Source of the DNA: Lagopus muta
Taxonomy: Eukaryota; Chordata; Aves; Galliformes; Phasianidae
Reading direction: 5' to 3'
Length of the DNA stretch: 64,000 nucleotides
Assembly (NCBI RefSeq): GCF_023343835.1
Contig: NC_064444.1
Span: 16,963,219-17,027,218, forward strand
Below, in pieces: positions 48,334 through 61,953 of this stretch (position 1 is the first letter of the stretch; each line of letters starts with the position of its first letter). The notes below the pieces were generated by a model, which did not search any database, was not told the origin of the DNA, and saw nothing but the letters and a program-made list of their open reading frames with translations. The position numbers were made by a program, and so were the translations under genes.

Positions 48334-51300
48334 TCAGGCATGACTGAGGTGCTCTGCTAGGCGAGGGTCTTTGCACAGTTTCTCCTCAAGAGCAAGGTAC
48401 TTCTGTGGTGCTGTCTGCTTTTCCCTAGAACAAGAAGGGGAACTGTCAGAGGGAAGCTGCAGCAGGACATGGAGTAGAATGTCTCACAGAACAGCTTCAC
48501 TGCTCAGTCACTAGGAATGCTGACAGATAGACCTCCTTGTTCCCGTGAACATCATTCCCAGTACCTGTTGAGTCTTAGTGCCAGAATGTGGATACGGAAC
48601 ATGGTTTCAGAGTAATCAGCAAGGAAGTCAGCCTCCTCCTTCTCGCTGAGCTGATTCTGATTTTCCTGAAACTGTTGGTTCTTCTTCTGCAGCTCTTCTA
48701 CCTCCTGTTGAGAGAGAAAGTGGCAAGAAGTCAGGCTAATGGAAGGAGAGCGAGGAGTGCAGATGCACAGAAGTGCAACTCAGAGTTCAGGGAGCCAAGA
48801 TGAAGGAAACCACAAATAAGGGCTGTTTTATTTTCATGAGAGGCAGTGAGTCTGAGATGAGGTCTCACAAGAAGAAGAAAACAAGGGAATCAAAACACAA
48901 GGACCAGTGAGAGGCTGCAAGACCAGAACGTGTTGCTTCACTATAGTTAAGAAGCACTGGAGAACCAAATCAGCTCTGCTTGAAACAAGGACTGAATTTG
49001 ACTCTGGAGCTACTCTGTTCTTTGATCTCACATGTTAATGACAAAGTGACACAGGTGTGTCCAGGGCTCCCTTACAGGTAAAGGAGTTTTGTCTCCTGCC
49101 TGCTGTCACGATGAGATGTGTATTGCCCCCCTGCCAGTGCAAAAAACCCACTCCAGTGACATGCACATCACGGAGCAAGGCTGGGAATACCTTTTCAAAA
49201 TGGGCTTGGATGATGTTGGCCTTAGAAACCAGACGATTCTTAAAATCACTCAGGCAGTCGTCGCGGAGGCAGAGGGCCTGCTTTCTGGTTATTTTCTCTG
49301 GGCTGCCAATTTGGATAAGGAAAGGTGCCAGGTAATCCAGATCCTGCTCCTTTTGTCCTGGGAACTCATCCTTCTTTGCCTTCACCTGAAGGGGGAAGGA
49401 CAGAAAGAGTCACAATCCATCTGCTTGTTTCCCAAACACCCTAAATAAGGCAAAATAAAAGCAAAGGCCTAAACTCCCGCAACCCAGTGGTGGAAATGAT
49501 GTTTCCTTTTGCTATAGTTTGACCAAATCTGTAGCTTTTCATTAGATGCACAGTGCTAATGTGTTTTTCATTCTGTCATTTATTTTTTATCACCCTTTTT
49601 AATATCTTTCCTAATTTCCTTGACTGCAGAGATTTATCTTACATAAAATGTGCAAGAAGGGCTCCAAAAAAGGCATTTGTATTTGGATGGGATATTTTGA
49701 GTGCTATTAATTTGTAGGCTGGCAAATAGCTGATTCTTGGACCTTTGCCTCTGTGCTTCACGCCAGATGTCTGGCATATAAAACCCACTATCACCTCTTA
49801 CAACCTCTCCAACCAGGAAAGTTCAGTCTAAACATCATTCACAAGAAACATAGCAGAGGTTTTAAAAAGCTGGAAGTCATTATTCTTCAAGTTTTTTTTT
49901 TATTTGCTCACAATATTCATAAGGTAATAATTCCCTGAGAGACACCCTGAAACAAAATTGCCTTTGCAAGTAATGAAAACAAAAACCCAACTGATTCATA
50001 GAGGGACAAAATGTGCACAGATGTGCACCTACACCTGATGAAAAGAGAAAGGGCCATAAAGATGCAGCTTCGACTCTGTTATCACACTCCTCCCCCCCCA
50101 GTGCCTATTATCATTAAAATAATTAACAAGGATTAGTTATTAAATTGTTACCTAAATAAAATAAAACAACTTTTTCTCTCTCTCTCTGATGTGGCCACAG
50201 AGCCAGAAGGTCATAACGTGGCCATGTTATATTTTCAACTTGCTGGGATTTGGCCCTGTATCTTTTAATAACACTAAAAGATCTTCAGAGCTAATATGTC
50301 AGAGAGAAGATGCTTGCTCTGCATTTAATCTGTGTGCATGTAATTAATACTGGGATTAGTAAAGCCCACCTACCATGGCTTCGTACTCTTGTCTTTTCCT
50401 TGCATTTCTCTCTGTGTCATATATTGAAGCTGACAGTTTAATGTCTGCTTCTTCATTCTCACGGGTCTCCAGAATTGTTAGCACCTTCCAAGCAATGAGA
50501 AGAGAGACACCTCAGCTTTCCCACCGAGTGACAGCATTTCCACACGCTCACAGAGCAGATGCTGTGCGCCACGAGTGTAGCACAGGGTTAAATACATCCC
50601 AGACCTTTATGAAAAGGTTCATCTGAAACTGCAGAAACAGCTTTGGCTTTTTGCTTTGTCGCAGCAGTACATGGGACACACGGCACAAGCAACAGCAATA
50701 TTTGGCCTGTGAATACCTCAAGGCTAAGAAATCTGCTGAGGTCATTCATGAGGTCACAGTGAACGCTCTCCACAATTCTGAAAAATATTGCAAGCTTTTT
50801 CTGTGCTATTATTAATGTTCTGCATGCTGTTGTTGTGCATTCCTCCCCAGGGGTTTTCCTTTCACAGAAAAACCATTTAAAAACCAATCAGATCCAATGG
50901 CTCCGTCTCCACTTGCTAGGATGACCGAATTTCTCGTGAAGTCACCACTTCTAAGAACATGAATTTGTTCCAGCAGTCACAGTCTGATCAGCAGTACAAG
51001 CAGTGTATTTTGTGAACTATTTCCCTACAGTTGTTCCTACAAAAAAAATCACTTTGATGTTACTGTTACGGTTTCCTGGAAATGCCTTGCAATTAGATTA
51101 CATTACATACAACATCCTTTCTTTTTGGTTTCATTCCCAGGCAAGCAAACAAACAGATCTACTCCTGGATGCCCCAGTTCACACGCTGTTATTTCTCTCT
51201 GAAACCATTTCCATCCCTGAGAACAAACAGAGCAAGACTTGGGAAGCGTGTGACTCCATATATTATACAAGATCTGTACTGAGCAAGGGACAGGCTGCAA

Positions 51301-54300
51301 ACTTGGTCATTCAGCATGCAGACCAGCTTCACACCACCAGAGTTTTATTTTTATCACAGCCTAAGCTGAATGAGGCTTTGGCAACCTGTCCAATGAAACC
51401 AGCTTCCACTCCTGACCGTGCTGACAGCAGTGAGGACGGCTCCCTACTACCTCTGCTTGAGTTCTCCAGACTTGTTGCTTCAGCTGCTTCTCTTCCTCTG
51501 TTAGCTCTCGCAACAGTTTGTACAGGTGAACCAGCTTTGTGTGCTGCTCAGAGGACCCTGCCTGGAAGCAGATAAGCTAGTGAAAGGCAGTATTGTTGTC
51601 TGGGTACGTGGGACCAAGTACTTTGCAAACATAAACTGGCACCATTCTGCTAAGTCAATATAAGGACTGTGCTTTACACCACAAAAACATCCAACCCATT
51701 GTCAGTAGTTGACTAGAGTTCACCTAGACTTTGAGCCCAGCAGTAATGCCAGCCAGATTGCATGTCCTACACCTTTTGGTGATGTTCCTATTATTTGGCT
51801 GAGACTGTTTTTACAGGGTTACAGATGAAATGACAGCACTCCAGCATTTGCATCTCCCCAGAAATACAAATTAAAAAACATATATTAATAGCATATCTAT
51901 TTTGGTAATCTGATTTCCTATGCATAATTGTGCAGATGATGCAGGCAGAGTTCTTCCTCTGACTACAGACTCACATCAGAGATGTTAATAGAGTGACCTC
52001 TCCATGAATGAGAGAATTTGGCATAATGACAGTACTTTTTCTGGGGTATCTTTTATTTAAAGCTATCTGTCTGTCCATCTATCAGCAATAAATAAAGCCT
52101 CGGTATCTTGTCTGAATTTGCAGAGTAAGCTGGGGATGATTTAAACAACAGCATGACCCGAGCTTTGTGATCTGTGGTAGAAATTGAGTTAAAATCTGCT
52201 CCTGCTTTTCTGCTGCGGTCTCTCTAAGAGAGAACAGCAAAGGAAATTTCAACTTCCCTGTCATGGATCTGCAGGATTGAGACAAACAGCTGCTGAATCA
52301 GCATCTTGCAAGATCTCAGTGGCCACATACACTACCTGATGGGCAGATGGGGGAGAGGCTGAGCACGAATATGCCATGCCACACTTCCACTAACACTGCA
52401 CCTACCCTTTGCGTCCCCATGGCCCAGAACAGCTCCTCAATCCAGGTAGATTTTCTCCTTACCTGGTATGTGATGCACATTTCTGGGGTCATGATTTCAC
52501 TTTGCTTCCTATAGCTCTCCTCTGGTTTGAAGAAGTCCTTCTTTGAGGCTGTGATGTACTTATCCTTGAGGTGGTATGTCAGTTGGATCATCTCCTCTTC
52601 CATCAGGAAGACACGTTCTGCCACATCTTCATCAGCAGGCTTTTGTAGGTTTCTGTGGAAACACTCCTTGATTTGCTAAGTGAAGAGAAAGAGATGGAAG
52701 CAAGTTAGACCACAGAGAAAAATGGCAACATTCATGGACAGTTAAATCAAAGCTCAAGACAAAAACTGGGCCTTTTGCTCAATTTAGATGTGACAGCTAC
52801 TCCTAAAGTCTTAGCCCATGGTTGGTCCCTGAAAAAAAACCAAAACACAAAGCTGCTTAAAGCAATACAGACTCCTATTTGTGGAGCTGAGCATGCTCTT
52901 CAAGCTCAAAGTTACCTTGGGATGCATCTCAGTCTGATGGAGCTGTGGGAAGCAAGGTATTCTGAGCACAACAAAACACCCCAGATTCCCCAACAAAAAG
53001 AAGGGGGGAAAAAAAGCATGTTTGGTGTTGACCCAAAGGCCACTGCCTTGGCAGATGAAGTGTCTGAGCCATACCAGCAGATGTCAGATTTCCTCTCTCA
53101 TCTGTTCTCCCCATCAGACCTGACTGGACAGAGGTACCTGCTTGTAACAGCACTATGGGACACTTTGTCAGCATCACAAAACATTCATTTGGGGTCAGAA
53201 CAAAACACTGTGGAGTCTTGAGAAAATTTCCTTCCGAAATCATCGTTAAGCTATTTTTCTTTCCTCTGACACACATTTTCCAGGTCATAATTTCCTGGTT
53301 TCACTCAAGTTCTCCATGTGTTTTGGGACAAATGCATACACTGTGGCTGTGTCAAGCAAGCAATTGAAAGACACAGCAGCTGAACAAGACTTGTATGCTT
53401 CATCTGGAGTTTTGCCTTGGTTGTGTCCACTAAGAATGAACCTAAGGCCTCAGGCAGCATGTTTTGCAATGTATAAATATCACTGTGACAGATATTTTTC
53501 TGTTCCTGTCTTGGCCGTACCACTATAGGCCGGGAGTTAACATCAGTTCTGGTGCCAACCAAAGTTACTTTCTTTCTTTTAGAGCGAAACTCTGTGTGCT
53601 GGAAGTACTTGAAGTCATCTCGCCCCACAAAGTACTCTTTCATCTCGTTGTCATTTTCAGCAAGTTTCTGGAGGCCATCCACTCGTGTCTCAGTGTAGAA
53701 CTCCATCACACGTTCAGTCTGTGGGCTCATTGACTTATAGGTGTGTACTAAGGACACAAAAGAGATTGCATACGTTTTCACAACTAGTCATCACAGTACT
53801 GGTGAAGTACAGGCACATCCAGAGGAATACAGGCACATCCAGGGGAATACAGGCACATCCAGAGGAATACAGGCACATCCAGGGGAATACAGGCACATCC
53901 AGAGGAATACAGGCACATCCAGAGGAATACAGGCACATCCAGGGGAATACAGCACATCCAGAGGAAGTCTCATTTTCTTGAGCAGCGAACAAATCAAATG
54001 CACCAAAGAGTGTGGGAAGGGAATGTTATATCCTTATTGCTGATTACCAGTATACCATGGCCTGAGGATGGCAGAACAGCTTCTCAAGGCCGCTGCCTTC
54101 CTCACACAGCAAGGTAGTGGTGAGTAGAGCCTGGACTCTGCTCTTTCCACACCAGAAACTGGGCAATCTCTTGGGGAGAAATTCTGCTTCAGTAGCACAT
54201 CTGATGCAGGACTTTGTCTTCTACAGCTGCATAACACTGAGAGACTGAATATAATCCCAAGGAGACAGTTTTCAACCTTACTGGTAAAAGTATATATCAC

Positions 54301-57300
54301 TATATATGATACAGATGTCACCATCTGTTATGCTGGGAAAGTGTTGCCCAGGACTGTAAGCACAACCAACCCAATTCTCTACTTTCAGAGACTATATTAT
54401 TAATCTATACAATTCATCCTAGATGCTTACAGACCCATTGCTTCAGGCTTTTGCAACTACTAGAACAGATTCCCATAATGTCTTGGTTGCCCAGATGAAC
54501 TAGAATACCTTTGAGACCGAAGAGGTGTCCTGGGCTGAAGTACTCTGTGGTCAGCTGTGTTTGTTTATTCACTTCTCTCACATCCAACATGTCTTCACGG
54601 TTTTTGAACCACTCTTTCACTTCTACTGCTTTGGTATCTGGCAGGAGACATGCAATTTCACAGCCTCACGTCACCCAGTTGGAAGTGGTAGGATTCATCT
54701 GACATCTGTGCAAGCAGCCCACACAGTCACTAGAATTGGCTCTGTGCACTGGGGCACTTTATAGATTAATCCTAATAGATGAATTCTAATCTACTGTGAT
54801 GACTTATACCATAAAAAGACTTATTCCTCTTTGTCAACAGAAACTAAAGTCACCAGCTCAGGGGGAGAAGGTGAGATAAATTCCATCCTCTTACAGTTTG
54901 AGTCTGCGTAGACGGTGAGCCGTTTCACCAGCCCATTTCCATTGGAGTATGGTGGCCATTTCTCCAGCTTTGCCTTCTTGTAGAGGATCACCTTCCTCCC
55001 CTGGGAACAGCGAGTCTCAAACTCTGCAGTAGGCAAGGGAGGTGTCAGAAGGATTGGCAGGCAGCCCCATATGCATAGTGGTAACAGAAAGTCCATCCCA
55101 GGCAAAATCATTCAGTTAGCAGGAAAGGCGTGTGTGTCTATGGGGACCACCCATCCACAGTGAGACAGTGCGTGGAAGGTGCATTCAAACCAATAGCAAG
55201 TGCATGCCTTGATCTACTGCACTTTGCTGCTGTACCTCAGACATCCTGAAGGCAGAATTCTTCCAGATCTACTAAAAGATTAGCTGGAAGGCAAGCGAAA
55301 GGCAAAGAGCGCGCACCTTTGGCAGATATCTGAATTGGAGCTACCCATGACGGTGGCATGGCAAAACTTATCTCCTCCTCCTCCTCCTCCTCCTCTTCCT
55401 CCTCCTGTTGAAACAAAAATTTCCACTTTTGGTAATTGCTCTGACAGTGCCAGGCCTTCTGGTTCTGGAGAATGCACTGCAGCAATCAGCGAGCAACTCA
55501 CACGAGGCCACATATTGTCCTGTGCAGCAGTGGCACAGTTATGTGCTGTAACAATCACACACAGCCAGAGGGCAGGAGCAAGCAGCATGCTGCAGTTTTT
55601 CAGGGAAGGTGAACTTTATTGCATCCCTGCATTCTTGCTAGCACATCTTATTCCAAGCCTAAGGAAATGTGGCTAACACTTATGCTGGGCAGGTTATGAA
55701 TGTGACTTTTGCCATTCAAACTAATGACCAGCTTATTTTATACAGACCACTGAAGAAGTTTTGATCCCTGGTGATGAACAAAAGCTGGGAAGATTAGATA
55801 TGAGGAGGGAATGTGTTGTTATCAGTGTTTCTCCGTGGTGCTGTGCTGGAGTAATGCCTGCTTTATCATATTTTGTTCTGCCAGCAAGACAACATAACAT
55901 TTATACACACTTTATTTCTACATTTGGTTGGCAACCTGTAAGAGCTGTCTGCTGACCAGCAGAGAGAGGATGTTCAGAAAATTTTTGTTTTAATTTTATT
56001 TTTCTGAAATTCCTTTGTCCCAGAGGTCAGTGCAGTGGAAGGCTGAGTGCTAACCATTCAGGTCACTCACCATGTCATCCATGTTCCTATCAAACAGCTC
56101 ATTTTCCTTCTCAGCACCCAGGAGCAGATGAAGAGGCTTGTCAGTCTCTGAAAGCATGATTTCCCAGTGGACAGCATCACTCAAATCAAAGACAAGATCC
56201 TAGGCCAAACAGAAGAAATACAGAGCAGCCTCAAGTGCCTGACACTAAACTCAACACTGCTCCTGCACACCTGCAGACTCTGGACACCCTGGATCTCAGT
56301 GGCTCACTGGTGGGATGCCAAAGACTGGCTCTTTGCCTGGAAGGCTACTGGTCCTTTTCCTCATGGTACCACTGCCAGGGAAATACTTCTGCTTCCTTCC
56401 TTGACTCATGCATGGTCCCAGGGTCATGCAGATGGGCCTAAAGTGATTCTGATTTAGCCCCTCTCCTTCCAGCCTATCAGCTGGGCAGTAGCTAGGGTGA
56501 GAAGAGCCAAATCAAGATCTTTCCTACCCTGAGCTGTACTTAACAGATTTTACCCTAAAAGTTCTTTTTGGGAGAATGGTTGTCCAGCCAGCCTCCAAAG
56601 CTGATATTCCAGTGTTGTGTAGGGTCAATAGGTATGAACCATATTTGCTAGCTCAGAGAGTGGGATGGCAGGAACTAGCTCCAGGTACCAGGTCTGATGT
56701 CTAAGCAATCAGAATTCCGTGCCCAGAGCCAGTGCAGGGGAATAGTGACTAGAAACCTGGATCACCACTGATTTCGGACTCCCTCAGGGCTCAGCCTGAC
56801 TGTCCCTTTCAGGTGCAGGGGTGTTTAAGAGCTCACTACCTTGCAGCCGTTCCGGCAGTCCTGCATGTTCACCCAGTAGTTCTTGTGGTTCCAGACACTC
56901 TCAATCCCAAGGAACTGCTCATCCATGGTGCTATGGCTGTTCCCCGTGAAGGGATCAATGAAGAAAGTTTCGGGAACCTCTCTCTTGCCAGACAGAACCA
57001 AAACCCACGCATGCACCCGTAAGCCACACAAACGGTCACGTGTGAGCTCTTCTGCTTCCTGTAGTCCAGAAGATTGAGCAGTAATTATTGCTACTTTATT
57101 GCCACTTTAGTCCAATCCACCAGCAATCTTATTCTTTCCCCTGCCCAACTCTGAAGACCTCCAAACCCTTAATTCTCTTCAGAACAGTGATGCAGTACAT
57201 GCTCAGTGTTTATTCCTCTGCTAGCACACACCGTGTTTCCAGAAACTATGTGCTCATGGCCAGAATCTGAGTTGTACTATACTGCATGGAGGGTCATGAG

Positions 57301-60240
57301 CTCCTTTCTTTGGTCAGCTATTACCCACGTCTCAACTCTTACCCATGTCTCACTCTTGCTAATGGAGTTTGAGAGTAGGGTAGACCTTGCTAACTCACCA
57401 TGCCCCTCTCTTCTCTTTCCTTTTTCTCAGTAGCTTCTGTTTCTGCTTTCTTCTTGGCCTCCTGCTGAAGCTCAAACTTGCTGCACATGTCTGGGGGGGA
57501 CTTAACTCTATATTTGTTAGACTTCTTCACTTCTTCTTTTGGGACCTGCCTCCACAAAAGCAAGAAATTGCTGTTAAACCCAGCAGGAATCAAGAAAAGG
57601 GAGAAAGCACAGGCAAGCTGTCGCCCTCTTTACATGAGTAGCATGATTAGAAAGCAAGCAGGCAATGGGGCTGGGCGCCCCACAGCCTGCCATCACACTC
57701 ATTCTTATCACACAGTGGACACACCAGAGATGCCAGCTTCACTGGCCTCCAGTGTGCTTTGTCTTTCTCACCAATGTCATGGTTTTCTTATCAGAACCAG
57801 ACACCCAGGCTCCCCCCTGCCTGCTCGCTGCAGGTCTCCTCACCTCCGCTGGCTTCCTGAGCAGTGGGCATTCCTCCAGAGTCTCATCCAAGCTGCATAT
57901 GTCGTGGGTGGCATACCCATTCACACAGTAGGCATCGTACCCGGCTCCAATCAGCATGGAGCACAGCAGCACACTGAAGTCAAAGCAGTTCCCTCGCTGG
58001 TACTTCAGGATGGTAGTTGGGGAATAGAGTGAAGAGGGCTTGAAAGAAAGAGATATCTGTTCACAGCATTTGTCTTCTGAAGCTGAAACAAGCCCCGGGA
58101 ACGAGAGAGAGAGGGCATTGCTCATATCCCTGGGCACTGCATCCATAGGGAGTCTGTTCAAATGAAACTCATACATAAACCACAGATGCTAAAAGTTCCT
58201 TCCAAAGTAATGTGGAGAAATTCTGACCCTAAATCTTGTGCATATTTAACCATAGGGAGAGATGGGCAGGACAAATTTGCCAGGCTACTGAGAATCTAAT
58301 GCTAACCACAACACCAAAATGGGGCTTATCTCCATTTCCAGCTGGTCTGCCTGCAGCATTTCAAAGCAAAAGACCCATAACCTAAATTATAGCACAAAGG
58401 GAACATACTTCCTTTTGGTCCTCACTCCCCAGGCAAAGGGAACAACACACAAAGTGAATATAGAGACATTCTACTTACACCATCTATGCCCAGATATCAG
58501 ACTGAACCTTAGGTTAGATCAGCCTTTGTCCACTAAATCAACACACATTCTTGACACCAAAGTGTCTCTTGAGACCCTGAGACTCTTGGGACACACCTGA
58601 CCAGCATGGAGCTCATGTAGATTGTTTGGAGCACACTATCAGCATATGATATGGAACACATATCAGCAGTCCTTGCTAACAAAGACTAGTTAGTCTCTTT
58701 GCTTTTTCTGGTTCATACCACCCCCAGGACATTGGCATCATCTCTTCTTGCTACGCTAGGGGGATTGCCCAAGTAATTGTGAGGTGCTGGAGGGACAAAA
58801 GGACTTTGTAAATCCCAGCCCCTCAGGTTTCCACATTGCGTACTTCTTTCACCTCCATCGTGGGGCTGTTTCTGAAGGGACTGCAGCCCTTTCTTACCGG
58901 TGTGAGAGGGCACTTGAGGGGCTCCATAGTGAGATAATCAGAGACAAAGCTGGCACAGCCATCCCAGTGGTACAGCTCTGTGTAAGGCAGCAAGGTTGGC
59001 CTCACTGTTGTGCTCACAAACTTCTGTAAGGCACCAAGAGGACTTTGATTAGCCAACAGATTACTGGTGCAGTTTCTTGTCCAAAGCAATCCTCAGACAA
59101 CCCCTGGTTGTTGCAGCTTACACTCAGGACTTCCCTGGAGCATACCAACATACCGATGGTACACCTCATCACCACTCAGAATTGGAAATGCATGGAGTTA
59201 AGATGCTTTGTGCCAGTAGACACTTCCGTTAGTTAGAAGCTAATCTCAGCCACACTGCAGATGTGAGCCAGATCTCTTAGCTTTCATGTGAGACAAATAG
59301 CTACTGCACTTTCTGGCCTCTATATCCTCTGGCATAGAAGATAGACTTATTTATTTGTCTGGTATGACATTTATATAATAAATGTTGAAGGAAGCTGATC
59401 TAAAGGAGCAGTTCCACACACTCAGGGCAGCAACAGGCCCATGACTGGACAAAAACTGTGCAGTTTGGGCCCATCTCCACACCTCCTTTACCTCCACTCC
59501 ACATTCGTTGACAGGGTGCAGGAAGAGCGGCTTGCGTTCAGGGCAGAGGTGAGCAAACTGCTGGTGGTAATGGTGAGCAATGCGCAGCAGCTTCTTTTCC
59601 CTTGGGGAATTCACCTTGTATGAGTCTGGTAACTGGGATGTGTCAATGCTGTTCCAGTCAAAATCACTTGAGAGGCAGAAGGAGGCAGAGAAACACAGGT
59701 AATAAAGTGGGGAGCAATTTAGACAGGATGATCTGCTATCGAAATACAGGAAGGGCTCCCTGCTGGAAAAAAAAATGGGGCTATATCCAAGAAGAGATTG
59801 TTTAAAGTAGGCGTGATTTTGACATAGTCAAGCTTCTCTGGAGTGATGGCAAGCTAACGTAGACCGAGAGGACTGGGGGATCTTTATACAGTGTTTTGAT
59901 ACAGTATTGAATGGATGGAAAATGAAGTGATTTATCTTGTCTTACTCACAGACATGGACAGCTCACCAGGCTCAACTAAATTTGCTCCCCCCACCCTGCC
60001 TTGCACAAACAACCTCAGCACCAGCTACAAGCATGCAGCTTCCCCATGGACCCCCTGCAGGGCTGTCTCTGCTCATCCCAGTGACTGACACACACGTGCA
60101 ACTTACGGTACATCACTTGCAAAGCTGACTTGTTCCACAGACAGCTTTGTGTCCATGTCGTGAAGCTCACTGCTGACCTCCAAAGCCTTCAGCTCTTCTT
60201 CCTTCTGCTCCTCTTCTTCTTTCTCCTCTAGGACCTCCAT
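48334..60240 (-). CDS. DRC7: DRC7 (CCDC135), dynein regulatory complex subunit 7
   Basis: Subunit of the nexin-dynein regulatory complex in motile cilia and sperm flagella. Coding exons in transcript order: 60107-60240, 59492-59666, 58898-59023, 57844-58038, 57399-57545, 56840-57058, 56071-56199, 55317-55404, 54895-55023, 54509-54637, 53521-53747, 52463-52675, 51451-51561, 50374-50484, 49191-49385, 48565-48704, 48334-48424. Phases agree: 852 residues, against about 874 in human by recall. The N-terminus is acidic (MEVLEEKEEEEQ) and shorter than human. A transglutaminase-like core follows with GNCFDF (Cys about 163), VHAWV (His about 275) and FIDPFTG (Asp about 294). A ten-Glu run opens exon 55,317-55,404. 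The C-terminal half is coiled coil, with LDYLAPFL and DCLSDFKNRL as in human. The start was chosen because an acceptor-like CTGTAG lies just upstream and the frame then fits the next exon. Confidence 0.96.
53811..53968. repeat. 20-base tandem repeat in a DRC7 intron
   Basis: Seven exact-length 20-base units plus one shortened unit, of the form AGGCACATCCAG(A/G)GGAATAC. The only variable base is A or G, in the order A,G,A,G,A,A,G,A. Near-identity implies recent expansion. It starts 64 bases outside the exon 53,521-53,747 acceptor, and all frames across it are open only because of the repeat. Confidence 0.95.
55375..55404 (-). repeat. DRC7: Coding GAG/GAA run (poly-Glu) at the start of a DRC7 exon
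   Basis: TCC/TTCC units on the + strand encode ten consecutive Glu residues at the first codons of exon 55,317-55,404. Human DRC7 has a shorter acidic stretch here by recall. Confidence 0.85.
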
Positions 60241-61880
60241 TTCACTTCCTCTACAGAAATACATGCAACCAGATGGGACCAGGTGTATAGGAACACCAAA
60301 ACTCCGGGTGCAATGGTTCCCATTTCTGTGACTCTCGTGTACAAGCACTGAACTCGAGTTCAGGCTGGGCAGGTGGAACACAGGGCATGGGGCAGCCGGT
60401 GGGATGGGGATTTGTTTGGTGGGTGCCACGCCACAGCCTCAGGCCTTGTTGTGGCTGGCCCTCCAGGGAACGCAGCCAGAGCTGCTGGGGAGAGGGTTGT
60501 TTGTAGCTGCCTCAGCAGCAGAGCAGCCTCCAAGGCCGCAGCGCTGCTCCTATCGCCTATTTAGGTTTCAGGGAGGCTGGGGGCCGTCCTTTTCCCTCCC
60601 TGCGGTCAGGCTGACCCTCTGCAGAGCACATGGGGCACGACGGACCTTGTGGCTGGGGGCACGAAGTGGGGGAATTCCAGGGCCCAGCACCGCACCCAGC
60701 CTCTGCCATCCTGCAAGGATCCCTCCGGTCCCTTCAGCCCCACAGCCCTTCCAGCCCCGCACCTCTGTCGTCTGCCAAAGCCTCGCCGCCGGGCCTGGTC
60801 ACCATGGCAACGTCCACGCACCCAGCAGCCTTGGCGCGGCCTGCGGCCTCCCCCACGGCCCAGCCCTGGGCCTCCCCCGCCCTATGGAGGCGGTAGGCCC
60901 TGAGCTGCCCCCCGGGTTCCACAGCCCCCTCGGCTGCCCCAGTTTTGCTCACCACTCACTTCAACACTTCCATACACAGCCTGGCTGCAGCAGTTGCCTC
61001 AGCAGCCCCAGAGCAAATGGGCTGGGAGCTGTGGGTCTGGGCCTGGGTCTGGGCCTGGGCCTCCTCTGCCCACTCCAGGCTGCAGGACTGCCTCTAAACT
61101 CATGGGTTCCACTGCTTTTGAGTGTAACAGGAGGCTTGTTTTTTTTAAGTGGTGGTTCTTCAGACAGAAGAACTAAGCAGCTGCTAAGCACTGCTTCATT
61201 TCTGCGTTTTCTCTGTGTTAGGACAAGCCTGCCCTGCTCACAGGGGGCACACAGGGGCAGTGAGGTGTGCCATGAACAGTGCTGGGCATGCAGGCAAACC
61301 GCAGTCAGATGTTTTAAATCATTCCGCGCTTTCTGTAACAAGCAGTTTACACAGCGTATCAAGTAGCATCACTGTGAGTGATCACTGTCATAATCATTTC
61401 ACAACGTGTGGCAGGACCAAGCCCTTATCCCCGTGTCTGTCATAGCATCTCTCACCAGATCTGGGATTTCAGAAGTCACTAAAAACCAGAGCACGTGTGT
61501 GTGGATGGGAAATCATGTGTGTTCGTGTGTGGAAGGGAAACCATGTGTACTGAGTGCACAGTTGTTGGCCTCTGCATGTACCACTATGGTATCTGCTGTT
61601 CCTGCTGAGGCGAAGCAGGTGCCACAACAGCAGGTGGATGCCTAAAACCCCAGGAAGCAGGGGATGGTGCAGACAGAGGGATATTGCAGACGCTGCTCCT
61701 GGTTGGAGTCCCATCAGGGCTGTGATTTGGGTCAGCGTTCACCAGCCCTGAGCTAATCAGAAGGGCCATGCTGGAGGACGCATTTTCGGAGAGCTGTTTG
61801 CTCCCCGTCTGCTGCTGGCTCTTGTGCAATCGCAGAGGCAGCGTGTCTGCGTGGGGGAGCAATGAGCTGCTGGGAGGTGA
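60241..61880. other. Bidirectional spacer between DRC7 and the ZP-domain gene
   Basis: GC-rich near DRC7 (about 60,430-60,960), with the X-box at 60,798 and a (TGGGCC)n-like patch at about 61,037-61,070. Nothing coding is supported; long + frames here are compositional. A 5' UTR exon of DRC7 is expected upstream of the acceptor at about 60,253. Confidence 0.55.
60798..60811. promoter_or_regulatory. RFX X-box upstream of DRC7
   Basis: GTCACCATGGCAAC, a near-perfect X-box with the GGCAAC half intact, about 560 bases upstream of the DRC7 ATG in a GC-rich block. Axonemal genes are classic RFX/FOXJ1 targets. Confidence 0.7.
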
Positions 61881-61887
61881 TATAAGG
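61881..61887 (+). promoter_or_regulatory. TATA box of the ZP-domain gene
   Basis: TATAAGG about 70 bases upstream of the putative ATG at 61,954, in an otherwise unremarkable sequence. It would place the start site near 61,910 and give a short 5' UTR. TATA promoters fit tissue-restricted genes such as egg-coat genes. Confidence 0.5.
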
Positions 61888-61953
61888 CAGGCAGCTGGGA
61901 GCACGAGAAGGACCCAGCTGGCTGCGGGTGGGCAAGTGTGGATTGGTCTGGCA

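Noticed and set aside
60404-61366. 320-codon + strand frame upstream of DRC7
   Set aside because: Low-complexity Gly/Leu/Pro content including a GGGCCT-type simple repeat, with no splice or homology support. Most likely promoter DNA.
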